A DNA stretch of 64,000 bases from assembly GCA_963974125.1 (NCBI GenBank), contig CAXBCH010000024.1, positions 1 to 64,000 of the forward strand. The letters run 5' to 3'. Below, piece by piece: positions 8,826-17,577 of this stretch. Positions within the stretch are counted from its first letter, which is position 1. Every line of letters starts with the position of its first letter. This stretch comes from Haliea sp963974125. Its GTDB lineage: Bacteria > Pseudomonadota > Gammaproteobacteria > Pseudomonadales > Halieaceae. Under the pieces are notes generated by a model. It was not told the origin of the DNA and made no database searches. It worked only from the letters and a program-made list of their open reading frames with translations. The translations under genes were made by a program, and so were the position numbers.

Positions 8826-9191
8826 ATGACTAGTATCTGGCAAACCTTCAAGTCTGCGCTGGGCGCAGGCAAGCCCCCTTCGCGTGCGAGGCAGCGCCTG
8901 GAGCGGGCCTCAGTGTCACGCTCCCCGTACCGCGCCTGCACCATTGAGCCGGGACAGGGCGCCTGCACGGCTGTGGCGACGCTGCGGGAAAAACGCTTTC
9001 TGCAGACGGATGTTCCACTGCTGCCACTGCCGGAGTGCGGGCGTCTGCAGTGCGATTGCCGCTACCGGCGTCATGAAGACAGGCGCCACCGGGACCATGA
9101 GCGGCGCCTGCCGGGCGCGACGGCCACCCAGCTCTACCCCCATATGGAACAGGAACGGCGACGCGCCCATGGCCGTCGGGCGGGCGACTGA
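8826..9191 (+). CDS. Conserved small cysteine-containing protein of unknown function
   Basis: 121 residues, soluble and strongly basic. GGAG lies about 9 bases before the ATG. The centre contains the pattern ACTIEPGQGAC, then KRFLQTDVPLLPLPEC, then CDCRYRRHEDRR. I recall this arrangement (FL..(D/A)PxLPLPxC, CxCRYxxxxDRR) from a widespread proteobacterial hypothetical family, but no function is known to me. The C-x-C plus further cysteines and histidine could bind a metal, which is speculation. The gene precedes a DUF4124 gene in the same direction by about 55 bases. Confidence 0.7.
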   Translation: MTSIWQTFKSALGAGKPPSRARQRLERASVSRSPYRACTIEPGQGACTAVATLREKRFLQTDVPLLPLPECGRLQCDCRYRRHEDRRHRDHERRLPGATATQLYPHMEQERRRAHGRRAGD

Positions 9192-9245
9192 TCCCGAGCC
9201 GATAACCGCGTGGAACTTCGGCAGCCTTGCCGGTTCGAACAGAGC

Positions 9246-9734
9246 ATGATGTCACGTCTGTTGGTCAGTGTTTTGCTCTCGCTTGCCTGTGGTGCAGCGG
9301 CCGACTCCACCACCGTCTACCGGTTCGTGGACAGCAATGGCGTGGTCGGGTTCTCGGATACGCCGCCGCCTGGGAATGTCAGTGCGGAAGCCCTGCGGAT
9401 TGTGGCGCCGGTATCCGCCCCTGCGGATACCCTGCAGCGGCTGGAAGCGATGCGCCAAACAACCGATCGCATGGCAGCGGATCGACAGGAGCGGGAAGCA
9501 CGGCGCGAACTGGTGCGGCTGCGGGCAGCGGCCGGGGAAGCGGCGCGGCAGAGGCCGGCGCCACGCGAGCAGGTACGCCATGAGTATATCTATCTGCCGG
9601 CAGCCACCGTCCCGCCCTGGCGGCGAGGGTATTATCCACCGCCGCATCGCCCACCGGACCCGTCGCGGCTGGGTATTATCCCCGGCCCCAACTCCCAGCT
9701 GATGCGCCCTATCCTGTCACGGCCCCGGGACTGA
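9246..9734 (+). CDS. DUF4124 domain-containing secreted protein
   Basis: 162 residues. I chose MMSRLLVSVLLSLACGAAA as the start because it gives a clean signal peptide; upstream codons would add a charged tail. The mature protein opens with YRFVDSNGVVGFSDTPPP, the DUF4124 signature (a short beta-rich motif of periplasmic proteins). A basic, glutamine-rich probable coiled region (about residues 60-110) and a proline-rich tail with PPHRPPDP follow. Function of the family is unknown. The last 18 bases overlap the 3' end of the convergent gene. Confidence 0.8.
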   Translation: MMSRLLVSVLLSLACGAAADSTTVYRFVDSNGVVGFSDTPPPGNVSAEALRIVAPVSAPADTLQRLEAMRQTTDRMAADRQEREARRELVRLRAAAGEAARQRPAPREQVRHEYIYLPAATVPPWRRGYYPPPHRPPDPSRLGIIPGPNSQLMRPILSRPRD

Positions 9735-10508
9735 ATGGCCCGCTGCGGCGGCCGGCTGGCAGCGTGGCCAGTCGTCCGGCAGTGGGCCGCGACGTTGCAT
9801 GGGGCTGGCGAGGCCGCGGATGGTGTGGCTGAGCTGCCGTGCCGCGCCATCACTGCCGGTGGCGAACTCAAGCTGGAACTGCAGCTCGCCCTGGCGGAAG
9901 CTGAAGGTCTCCCCACCCTGCGAACGCAGATCCCAGGGCGCGGTATCCGCCCACAGGGGGCCGACAACCAGAAAACCGTCACAGGTCCGGGTTACAAACA
10001 GTTCCCGGTTGGGCGCTTCCGCACTGGCGTAGATACCGGTCAGGCGTGCAAGATCAGTGCGGGCGGGGCCGCGGTCCGGTGCCGCGGGCGCCGGGCCTTC
10101 GTCCCCGGGTGCGGCCTCGGTCTCGTCACTGGCGTCCGCCGCAAGCTCCGCCGCGGCCGCCTCCATCTCCGCTACCATCTCCGCCTGTGACTCCAGGGCC
10201 GCATCAAGCTCGGCCAGGCTGACAATGGACACCATCTCCATCACCGCCATGCCGGCCTCAATATCGCCCGCCTCCAGGTAGCGCGTACCGAGGTCGGCCA
10301 GGCCCTCCACGTCCGCCTCGTAGTCAGCGGCGGAGTTGGCCCAAAGCTCGGCGAAACGCTCGCGGGCGGCGTCGACGCCGTGGCTTTCCAGCAGCCGCGC
10401 GACCTCGGCGGACAGGGGTGGTTTGGCGTAAGCCAGGCTTGCGCACAGCAGCAGGCCAACCAGGGCCAGGCCCATTGCGCGCGGGGTGATCGTGGTGTGT
10501 ATGTGCAT
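9717..10508 (-). CDS. Hypothetical secreted protein
   Basis: 263 residues with a signal peptide (MGLALVGLLLCASLAYA). The mature part starts with a helical region of alternating acidic and alanine-rich segments (AEMVAEMEAAAAELAADASDE), then an acidic, proline/alanine-rich linker near residues 128-150. A C-terminal domain runs from LTGIYASAEAPNRELFVTRTCDGFLVVGP. That last part looks like a small beta-rich domain of lipocalin- or DUF-type, but I do not recognise the family. The 3' end overlaps the convergent DUF4124 gene by 18 bases. Confidence 0.65.
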   Translation of the reverse strand: MHIHTTITPRAMGLALVGLLLCASLAYAKPPLSAEVARLLESHGVDAARERFAELWANSAADYEADVEGLADLGTRYLEAGDIEAGMAVMEMVSIVSLAELDAALESQAEMVAEMEAAAAELAADASDETEAAPGDEGPAPAAPDRGPARTDLARLTGIYASAEAPNRELFVTRTCDGFLVVGPLWADTAPWDLRSQGGETFSFRQGELQFQLEFATGSDGAARQLSHTIRGLASPMQRRGPLPDDWPRCQPAAAAGHSVPGP

Positions 10509-10574
10509 GGCAGATCCTGTGACAAGGGTTGCGATAGCGGCAAGTATAGAGCCTGCGAGGTCACTGTTATCCCG

Positions 10575-12380
10575 TCATTGCTTCACCGCGGACAAGGCCG
10601 GGAAATCCTCCGGTGTCAGTGTTTCTTTCTCCAGCAGCAGCCGCGCGCCTTCGTCGAGTAGCGCCCGGCGCTCGACCAGGATGCCCTGGGCGCGCTGGTA
10701 GGCGGCGTCTATCAACCCACGGACTGCCAGATCCACTTCGCGGGCAGTCTCCTCGGAGTAGTCCTTCTCGCGCACCCCGACCTGCTGGTCGCCGAGATAG
10801 CTGGTGGTCTGGCGCTCCAGCACCGCCTGGCCCAGCGCCTCGGTCATGCCGAAACGGGTAACAATCTGCCGGGCCACGTCGGTGACCTTGGCCAGATCGT
10901 CGGCGGCGCCGGTGGAGATCTCGCCGAAGACGGTGAGTTCGGCGGCGCGTCCGGCCAGCAGTACCGTCATGCGACCCTCCAGTTCCCGGGTAGTGAGCAG
11001 GAAGCGGTCATCGGTCGGCCGCTGCATGGTATAGCCGAGTGCGCCGATTGAACGGGGGATGATCGACACCTTGTGCACCGGGTCGCCGCCGGGAATGCTC
11101 GCGGCCACCAGCGCGTGGCCCATCTCGTGGTAAGCGACCACCTCGCGCTCGTGTGGTTGCAGCAGGCGGCCCTTGCGCTCGGCGCCGGCGACGACCCGTT
11201 CCACGGCGGCGGTGAAATCCGCGGTGCCGACTTCCTGCCCGCCGCGGCGAGTGGCGACAATGGCGGCCTCGTTGACCAGATTGGCGAGATCGGCGCCGGT
11301 GAAGCCCGGGGTGATGCCGGCGATCTGCTCCAGGTCCACCTCCGCCGCGAGTCGCACTCGCTGGGCATGCACCGTGAGAATGGCGTGACGGCCCTTGCGG
11401 TCGGGCCGGTCGAGCACCACCTGGCGATCGAAGCGGCCGGCGCGCAGCAGCGCCGGATCGAGGATTTCCGGGCGGTTGGTCGCCGCCAGCAGTACAATGC
11501 CCTCGCGCGGATCGAAACCGTCGAGTTCCGCGAGCAACTGGTTCAGGGTCTGTTCCTTCTCGTCCTGCCCGCCGAAGCCGCCCAGACCGCGGCTGCGCCC
11601 CAGGGCATCCACTTCGTCGATGAAGATAATGCAGGGCGCCGCCCGGCGCGCCTGTTCGAACAGGTCGCGCACCCGCGCTGCGCCGACGCCAACGAACATC
11701 TCCACGAATTCCGAGCCGGAGATGGAGAAGAAGGGTACGCCGGCCTGCCCCGCTACCGCCTTGGCGATCAGGGTCTTGCCCGTGCCCGGGGGCCCGACCA
11801 GCAGGATACCCTTGGGAATCCGTGCCCCGAGGCGCCCGTAACGCTCCTTGTCCTTGAGGAAGGAGACGATCTCCATCAGCTCCATCTTCGCCTCGTCGAC
11901 CCCGGCGACATCGTCGAAGGTCACCCCGGTGTCGCGCTCCACCAGTACCCGCGCCTTGGACTTGCCCACATTCACCATGCCGCCGAAGCCCTGCTTCTCG
12001 GCGAAGCGGCGGAACACGAACATCCAGATCGCGAGGAACACCAGCAGCGGCAGCAGCCAGGCCAGCAGGTTGGAGAGAAAGGTGTTCTGCACCTTGCCGG
12101 TAAAGGTCGCACCCGAATCACGGATCTGCTCCGTCAGTGCCGGGTCGACCCGGTTGGTGAGGAAGTACGGCTTGCTGTTGATCGGGTCCTTGAAGCGGCC
12201 GCTGATCTGCTCCTGTTCCACGGTGAGCTCAACGATACGCCCGTCATTGAGCAGGCTCAGGAACTCGCTGTAGGGGATCACCTCCACGTTGCGGGTGGTG
12301 GCCCACCAGTTCTGGAACAGCAGGATTGCGAGGAGAGTGACAAAAAAGTACCAGGAGTTCCACTGGTGCTGCTTGTTCAT
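10575..12380 (-). CDS. ftsH: ATP-dependent zinc metalloprotease FtsH
   Basis: 601 residues with the full architecture. There is an N-terminal membrane helix (about 9-25), a periplasmic domain, and a second helix near 102-123. The AAA+ module has Walker A GPPGTGKT (196-203), Walker B IIFIDEVDALG (251-261) and an arginine-finger region LRAGRFDRQ. The M41 peptidase has HEMGH at 418-422. FtsH degrades misassembled membrane proteins and short-lived regulators such as LpxC. It is shorter at the C terminus than E. coli FtsH (about 644), and it does not sit beside rlmE or folP as the main copy often does. It may therefore be a second FtsH paralogue. Confidence 0.92.
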   Translation of the reverse strand: MNKQHQWNSWYFFVTLLAILLFQNWWATTRNVEVIPYSEFLSLLNDGRIVELTVEQEQISGRFKDPINSKPYFLTNRVDPALTEQIRDSGATFTGKVQNTFLSNLLAWLLPLLVFLAIWMFVFRRFAEKQGFGGMVNVGKSKARVLVERDTGVTFDDVAGVDEAKMELMEIVSFLKDKERYGRLGARIPKGILLVGPPGTGKTLIAKAVAGQAGVPFFSISGSEFVEMFVGVGAARVRDLFEQARRAAPCIIFIDEVDALGRSRGLGGFGGQDEKEQTLNQLLAELDGFDPREGIVLLAATNRPEILDPALLRAGRFDRQVVLDRPDRKGRHAILTVHAQRVRLAAEVDLEQIAGITPGFTGADLANLVNEAAIVATRRGGQEVGTADFTAAVERVVAGAERKGRLLQPHEREVVAYHEMGHALVAASIPGGDPVHKVSIIPRSIGALGYTMQRPTDDRFLLTTRELEGRMTVLLAGRAAELTVFGEISTGAADDLAKVTDVARQIVTRFGMTEALGQAVLERQTTSYLGDQQVGVREKDYSEETAREVDLAVRGLIDAAYQRAQGILVERRALLDEGARLLLEKETLTPEDFPALSAVKQ

Positions 12381-12463
12381 GGGTGCGCTTCCGCGATGGC
12401 TCGGGCCTTTGCCGCAACCTTAACGTGTCGCTGTGGGTGCGTCCATCACCGCCCGGATGCGAC

Positions 12464-13483
12464 TCAGCCCGCCGCCACCACGATGCCCAGCGCCAGGGCG
12501 TAGACCGCCAGGATCAGTACGCTTTCAAACCCGATCCGGCCGATACCATAGAGCTCGCGCCGGACCATGCCCATCAGCAGGATGGCGGTCATCAGGATGC
12601 CGACCAGGCCCCAGGTCATCTGCACCGGTGCCATGGCGTGGTAGATGGAGCCGCCCGGATAGCCGGCATCGGCAGCAGCCACCACCAGCATGTTGAAGCA
12701 GTTGGTGCCGAAAATGTTGCTGACCGCGAGGGTCAGCGCCCGCTGGCGGATGGCCGCGATGGTCGTCACCAGCTCGGGCGAGGAGGTGGCGAGTGCCGTG
12801 AGCAAGCCGCCCACCAGGGATTCCGACAGCCCCGCCTGGTCGCTGATGACCTTCGCGGCGTCCATCAGTATCCAGCCGGCGACACCGGTTACCGCACCCA
12901 GGGCGATGAAGCTGAGCCAGGCCGTCGACAGCTTGCCGTGACGATGAGGCGTCGGTTGGTCCGGCACGGTCTGGCGGGTATGGCGGGGGATCCACATGGG
13001 TTTTTGCTGTGTGCCGCGAACCAGGTACAGGCCTGACAGATAGGCGGCCACGATCACGGGCGTAACCGGATGCACACCCCACAGGCTCAGCGCCGGCATC
13101 GCCACGGCCATCAGCGGCAACGTCAGCAGCACGATCAGCAGCGCCGCCAGCATCAGGATGGTGGGGGAGGCAGCCGCGTGCTCCAGGTTGGCCTTGCGAT
13201 AGACCATGTCGGCGATGCCGAGAAAGACCAGGTTGGCCGCCATGCTGCCCATGATATTGCTCATGGCCAGGTCGGGGCGGGAATCCAGCGCCGCGCTCAG
13301 GGTGGCGGCAAAGTCAGGCAGCGACGTCACCCCTGCCAGCAGGAATACCCCGAACAGCGCCTCGCCAAGGCCGCTGCGATCGGAAAGCTCGTCCGCTACC
13401 CGCGCCAGCTGGCTGCCGGCGATGGTGATGACCAGGGCGGCGAGGCCGAAAGCGACAATGGCGGTGGTCAGGGTTGCAAACAT
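12464..13483 (-). CDS. Sodium/calcium exchanger (CaCA) family protein
   Basis: 339 residues, about ten hydrophobic helices in two inverted halves. The alpha repeats are visible as GVTSLPDFAATLSA (51-64) and ALATSSPELVTTIAA (230-244), each followed by a second conserved patch (MSNIMGSMAANL and VSNIFGTNCFNM). The first repeat has Asp where many members have Glu. The halves are joined by a hydrophilic loop at about 155-185. The family exchanges Ca2+, or other cations, for Na+ or H+; ion choice is not readable. Its ATG overlaps the stop of the upstream lipase-like gene in a TAATG arrangement, so the two are probably translationally coupled. Confidence 0.85.
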   Translation of the reverse strand: MFATLTTAIVAFGLAALVITIAGSQLARVADELSDRSGLGEALFGVFLLAGVTSLPDFAATLSAALDSRPDLAMSNIMGSMAANLVFLGIADMVYRKANLEHAAASPTILMLAALLIVLLTLPLMAVAMPALSLWGVHPVTPVIVAAYLSGLYLVRGTQQKPMWIPRHTRQTVPDQPTPHRHGKLSTAWLSFIALGAVTGVAGWILMDAAKVISDQAGLSESLVGGLLTALATSSPELVTTIAAIRQRALTLAVSNIFGTNCFNMLVVAAADAGYPGGSIYHAMAPVQMTWGLVGILMTAILLMGMVRRELYGIGRIGFESVLILAVYALALGIVVAAG

Positions 13484-14938
13484 TACTTGCCCGGGACGCT
13501 CTCGTCGCGTACCCGCAACACCAGTGCTCCGGCATCCAGGTGGCGGGATTGCAACTTGAAGCGGATGTCGTCGCTGCGCGGGTGGCGCGTACCGGCAGCG
13601 GGAAGATCGCTATCCATCGCTGTCCAGCCGGCGCGTACCAGCCGACCCTCGCCACCATCAGTATCGCGTATGCCGACAGTCAGCGTGTCCTGAAACAGGT
13701 GCTCGCCGAAGTAGTGCCGGTCCCGGAGCACCCGCCTTTCGCTGACGTAGTGCGGCAACAGGCGCAGGCGAATCTGGAAATGGGAGTAGCGCTCGCGGTT
13801 GCTGGGGCGGCCGGCGCGGGCCAGGTAGGTGCGGAACAGGGTCTCGTGGCCGTCCTCCAGGTCCCGTGCGCCCACGGTCAGGGCCGAGCCGTGTTCCTCC
13901 CGTTGATCGGTCATCACCACCTCCTCGCCGCGGATCAGCACGGTGGTCTCGACCAGGATGAAACGCAGGTCCTCATCGTTACGCAGGGAGTCCTTGAGGC
14001 GCACGCCCTCAAGCTCAATCTTGACGCTGGTATCGCCGAACAGGAAGCGCTGCAGGTTCTGGTACCCTTCCTCGGAGTTGACGATGCCCATGGGTCCGCT
14101 ATGGCTGCGATAGACGAAGGCGCGGCTGCTGCCGTGCACATAGGCATGATCCATCTGCACCAGACCATCGCTGCCCGGGCCCACCGCCAGGCGCGCCAGG
14201 TTGTAGTCGGTGTGATTGGTGCCTATCAGCGAGAACACCCGCTCCACCGGAAAGTGGTTGCCAATCTCGTGCAGCCGGCGCTCGTCCCAATCCCCGGGAA
14301 AATCCAGGGCGTGCGGGGCCGAAGGTGTCGGAATCATTGAGTCCCAGTAGATCCCGCACCTTGGTGAGGAACCCCAGGCCGCGGCGGAAGTGGATTCCAC
14401 GGTGGGGGGAGGCATAGGTGAACAGGCGCGCTACCCGCTCGCTGGCACGTTCCTTCAGCACCCGCTGGATCAGCGAGCGACACACCAGCCCGCCCATGGA
14501 GTGGGCGACCAGATGCACCTGTTGGGCCCCGGTTTCCCGGCGCACGAACTCCAGCAGCCGCCCCAGGTTCTCACCCAGGGTCTCTATATTGTCCCGGTTG
14601 CCGTCGCCGACACGTTCCGAGGTGCGGTCGTAGTAGCGATATACCCAGAGGGAGCGCAGGGGGAAACCCTGCGCCCGGTAGCGTTCCTCCTCACCGTTCA
14701 GGAGCCTGACATCCCCGTCCTCGTCCACGCGGGCGAAGATGTCGGCATAGCCGTGATCTTTCATCAGGCGCACCAGCGGACTCTCGAAGATAAAGAAGTC
14801 GGGATCGCCATCCGGTCCGGTACGCACCTGGGTGCTGCCGAGGTTGAAGCCGTAGTAGGGCAGGTTCACCGTGTGCTCGACGGCGCCCTCGCTGCCCGCG
14901 TAGCCCCGGACGTAGATGATTGGCAGGTGCCCGCTCAT
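13483..14938 (-). pseudogene. Alpha/beta-hydrolase (lipase-like) gene interrupted by a +1 frameshift
   Basis: Two overlapping frames together encode one protein. The first, from ATG at 14938, gives MSGHLPIIYVRGYAG, a PGAP1/lipase-type nucleophile elbow VAHSMGGLV near residue 145, and runs to NDSDTFGP. The coherent sequence then continues in another frame as HALDFPGDWDER, on to NHTDYNLARLAVGPGSDGLVQ and the stop at 13483. The switch falls at the GGGG run at 14315-14318 on the plus strand; removing one base joins the halves into about 484 residues. After the switch the first frame becomes nonsense. Either this is a sequencing indel in an intact gene or a recent inactivating mutation. The intact downstream overlap with the exchanger gene favours recent change or error. 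Confidence 0.75.
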
Positions 14939-15043
14939 GTAACCTCCCTGTCAGTGGTGCCGCCGGGGGAAACGGCCAACCCAGGCGCCCCCGGCCTGAG
15001 TATAGACCAGCTCATTTGAGTGCCGTCGGACACCGCCGAATCT

Positions 15044-15061
15044 GCGTCAAATATTTGACGC
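15044..15061. promoter_or_regulatory. Perfect 18-base palindrome upstream of the lipase-like gene
   Basis: GCGTCAAATATTTGACGC is a perfect inverted repeat about 106 bases before the lipase-like start. The size and symmetry fit a dimeric regulator's operator. There is no U-tract, so a terminator is unlikely. No regulator gene is adjacent, and I do not recognise the site. Confidence 0.4.
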
Positions 15062-15185
15062 TTTTCCTGTGATGCCGCAAAAACGCCCTTTTTGCGCCCT
15101 TCAGGCACCCAAAAAGGCTGTTTCTGACGGCAAAAGGCACTTTTCCGCGCCAACCCCTCTTGCCTCTGCGCGCAACCACCTAATC

Positions 15186-16481
15186 TCAACCCGCCAATGC
15201 AGGGGGCCGCTCCTCCGCAGTGCAGCTGGCGGCGTCGCGAACCGTCGCAAGGTCCTCGGGCAGGGTCAGCGCCATTCTGGAGCGTTCCAGCGCCAGACCA
15301 CGGTGATAGTGGGCCGCCTCCCGAATTTTCTCGTCACCAAGCGACGCCAGAGTGGACAACGCTTTCTGCAACCTGACCGAAACCTCGACCTGGCTGGCAC
15401 CATCCCGGGCAATCACGGTAAAGGCGTCGTCGAACATGTCCCGCACCGAGATTTCGGGCACTTCCACCCGATCACACGGCGGTCGCTCATCATCCCCGGC
15501 TGTTGCCGGCAAGGACCACAAATGAAACAGCCGCACCAGCCTTCCCACAACGTCAATCGCAGTGCCGGGATCATTGACCGCGGGCGACAACGCCTTGCCG
15601 GCGATTTCGGCCAACACAACCAGACCAAACCTCGGGTCATCATCGAACCGGCGGTCGGTACCAATCCCGAACGCCTCGACCACGGGGGTGCAATCCAGCG
15701 CAGCCGCGCCGGCGCGAGACCCGGCAACATAGGCCAGTGGCCGGTCCGGTGTGGCAAACGTGCCCGGCAAGGCCGCCACGATCACCCGTCCCCCGGCCTG
15801 CTCTGCCCAGGCTTGCAGCGCGGCCATGTCGATGTGCTGCACGTAGCCGACCTGCGCCGCGAAGACTGCCTCTCCGGCAGGGTGGGCGTGTGCCAAGGAC
15901 CCGCGCAGGGTTGGTGCCTCACGCCGCCGCCGCAGCGCTTCGCTCGTTGCCCTCTCCACCTTGTCCAGGGTTGACCCCATCCGCCCAAGCCGGGCGATAC
16001 CATCGACCCAGCGGACGAAAGTGAAAATGACCATGCTGAATACGAGCGCCGTGACGACGAAGAGGATAAAAAGACCCCCGGTCTGGTAATAGTCGTTTTT
16101 GACCGCCGTGATCGCGACGATGGAAAAAATGAATGCGCCGACAAAAGCGGAGAGAGCATTCTGGGAGGCATCGTCCGCGACGACCAGGACGAATGCTCGC
16201 GGCGTGGCCGTGTTGCTGGCTGCCGCATACGCGGAAACCATTGAGGCCACCGAAAACGTGGCAATGACCAGCATGCTCGCGGCCATGACGGACAGCAGAG
16301 TCTCGACTGAGTCCATTGAGACTTCCGGCACCAATTGCCGCAACTGGGTGCTATCGAAGAGCTTTGCGATAAAAACCATGCCAATCGATAGCAGGCAAAC
16401 TATCATCGGTCTCACCCAGAGCCGCTCTCGAAATTGCTTGAGCAGAAATCTGAGGCGGTCCATTGAAACCATGGAAGTCAT
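15186..16481 (-). CDS. DUF2254 family membrane protein
   Basis: 431 residues. The N-terminal third has about four membrane helices: RPMIVCLLSIGMVFIAKLF, a second around SVMAASMLVIATFSVASMVSAY, one around FVGAFIFSIVAITAV, and GLFILFVVTALVFSMVIFTFV. The C-terminal two thirds is soluble, with the family-typical DPRFGLVVLAEIAGKALSPAVNDPGTAIDVV near 285-315. This matches DUF2254, whose function is unknown. A purine-rich AGGAAACGGA precedes the ATG. It follows the YedK-like gene in the same direction, about 100 bases away. Confidence 0.85.
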   Translation of the reverse strand: MTSMVSMDRLRFLLKQFRERLWVRPMIVCLLSIGMVFIAKLFDSTQLRQLVPEVSMDSVETLLSVMAASMLVIATFSVASMVSAYAAASNTATPRAFVLVVADDASQNALSAFVGAFIFSIVAITAVKNDYYQTGGLFILFVVTALVFSMVIFTFVRWVDGIARLGRMGSTLDKVERATSEALRRRREAPTLRGSLAHAHPAGEAVFAAQVGYVQHIDMAALQAWAEQAGGRVIVAALPGTFATPDRPLAYVAGSRAGAAALDCTPVVEAFGIGTDRRFDDDPRFGLVVLAEIAGKALSPAVNDPGTAIDVVGRLVRLFHLWSLPATAGDDERPPCDRVEVPEISVRDMFDDAFTVIARDGASQVEVSVRLQKALSTLASLGDEKIREAAHYHRGLALERSRMALTLPEDLATVRDAASCTAEERPPALAG

Positions 16482-16581
16482 ATCCGTTTCCTTTGGCCTT
16501 TCAAGCCGTTAGCCCCTTCCGCACGACCACGCACTGTCGCATCCCTTGCCATGATAGTGGAAGCTGCATCACCCGACCTGC

Positions 16582-17256
16582 TTAGCGTTCGCCCCGAAGC
16601 TTGACAGACTGGCCAGTCGGCTCCAGCAGCGCGGGGTCCTTCCTGCTGGAATTGCCCACGGCCCGACTGACCGGGTAGAGCTCGAGATCGAATTTCAGGA
16701 TGGATGCCAGCAGCGTGTCGCCGGCATCAATCGGCTGCTCGTTATCCAGCCAGCGGCGGCATTCCTCCCGGGTGAGCAGCACGGGCATGCGGGCGTGCCA
16801 GGGGCGGAAGTCCGCGGCCGCTTCGGTCGTCACCAGGGTACAGGACAGCAGGGGTGTGTCCGCTCCCTCCCAGACATCCCACAAGGCGGCTACCGCTATG
16901 CATTGCTCCGCATTGGTGATAAGCCAGGGCTGCTTGTGCCCGTTCTCCATGCGCCACTCAATGAAACTGGACATGGGCACCACGCCGCGCTGGCGCCGGA
17001 AAGGCCCGCGAAAGGCGGGGCTGCTGGTCAGGGATTCAGCGCGGGCGTTGAACATGCTGTACTTTGTGTTGACCTCTTGTGCCCAGGAGGGCACCAGCCA
17101 CCACCGGGCCATGTCGCCACCTTCAGCGCGCAGGAGCAGGATGTCCTCGGTGGGGGCGATGTTGACGCGTGGCTCGGGCAGTGGCGAATCAATGCCCAGG
17201 TAATTCATCAGGTCCTGGAGCCCGGGCAGACTGGTGATGTTGAAGCGACCACACAT
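16582..17256 (-). CDS. SOS response-associated peptidase, YedK/HMCES family
   Basis: 224 residues. The start is fixed by MCGRFN, because Cys2 becomes the N-terminal nucleophile after methionine removal. The other active-site residues are present: N70 in NARAES, E100 in FIEW, and H154 in PWHARMPV. YedK/HMCES forms a thiazolidine crosslink with abasic sites in single-stranded DNA, protecting them from error-prone processing. Length is typical. I see no clear LexA box in the short upstream region. Confidence 0.92.
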   Translation of the reverse strand: MCGRFNITSLPGLQDLMNYLGIDSPLPEPRVNIAPTEDILLLRAEGGDMARWWLVPSWAQEVNTKYSMFNARAESLTSSPAFRGPFRRQRGVVPMSSFIEWRMENGHKQPWLITNAEQCIAVAALWDVWEGADTPLLSCTLVTTEAAADFRPWHARMPVLLTREECRRWLDNEQPIDAGDTLLASILKFDLELYPVSRAVGNSSRKDPALLEPTGQSVKLRGER

Positions 17257-17368
17257 GGGGGTACTCTAGCTGGCGATGGAATGGAGTCAATCACACTTTT
17301 TTCAGGCTGAGCTGAACCAAATGCTTTCCTGCCCGTATCCATATGACGGTGACTAAAAGGGACAGGTA

Positions 17369-17545
17369 ATGTTTGGTTTCTTCAAGACCTCTGCTGCAAG
17401 GCAAGTCAAAAAACTGCAAAAAGAGTACGAGTCCAAGCTGGGTGAGGCAATGCATGCTCAGCGCAATGGTGACATACGCAGTTACTCGATGCTGTCAGAG
17501 GAGGCGGACAGGCTCTACCGACAGCTGGTCGCAATCAAGCCATAG
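17369..17545 (+). CDS. DUF6435-like small protein
   Basis: 58 residues. The sequence begins MFGFFKTSAARQVKKLQKEY and contains AMHAQRNGDIRSYSMLSEEA, then RLYRQLVAIKP at the end. This closely resembles a conserved short gammaproteobacterial family (DUF6435, from memory) with a hydrophobic N terminus and two helices. AGGGACAGGT lies just before the ATG. It sits between YedK, transcribed away, and the convergent OYE gene. Function is unknown. Confidence 0.7.
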   Translation: MFGFFKTSAARQVKKLQKEYESKLGEAMHAQRNGDIRSYSMLSEEADRLYRQLVAIKP

Positions 17546-17577
17546 TGCAGAGGCTGACCAGCTGCGCGTGGGCGGCT

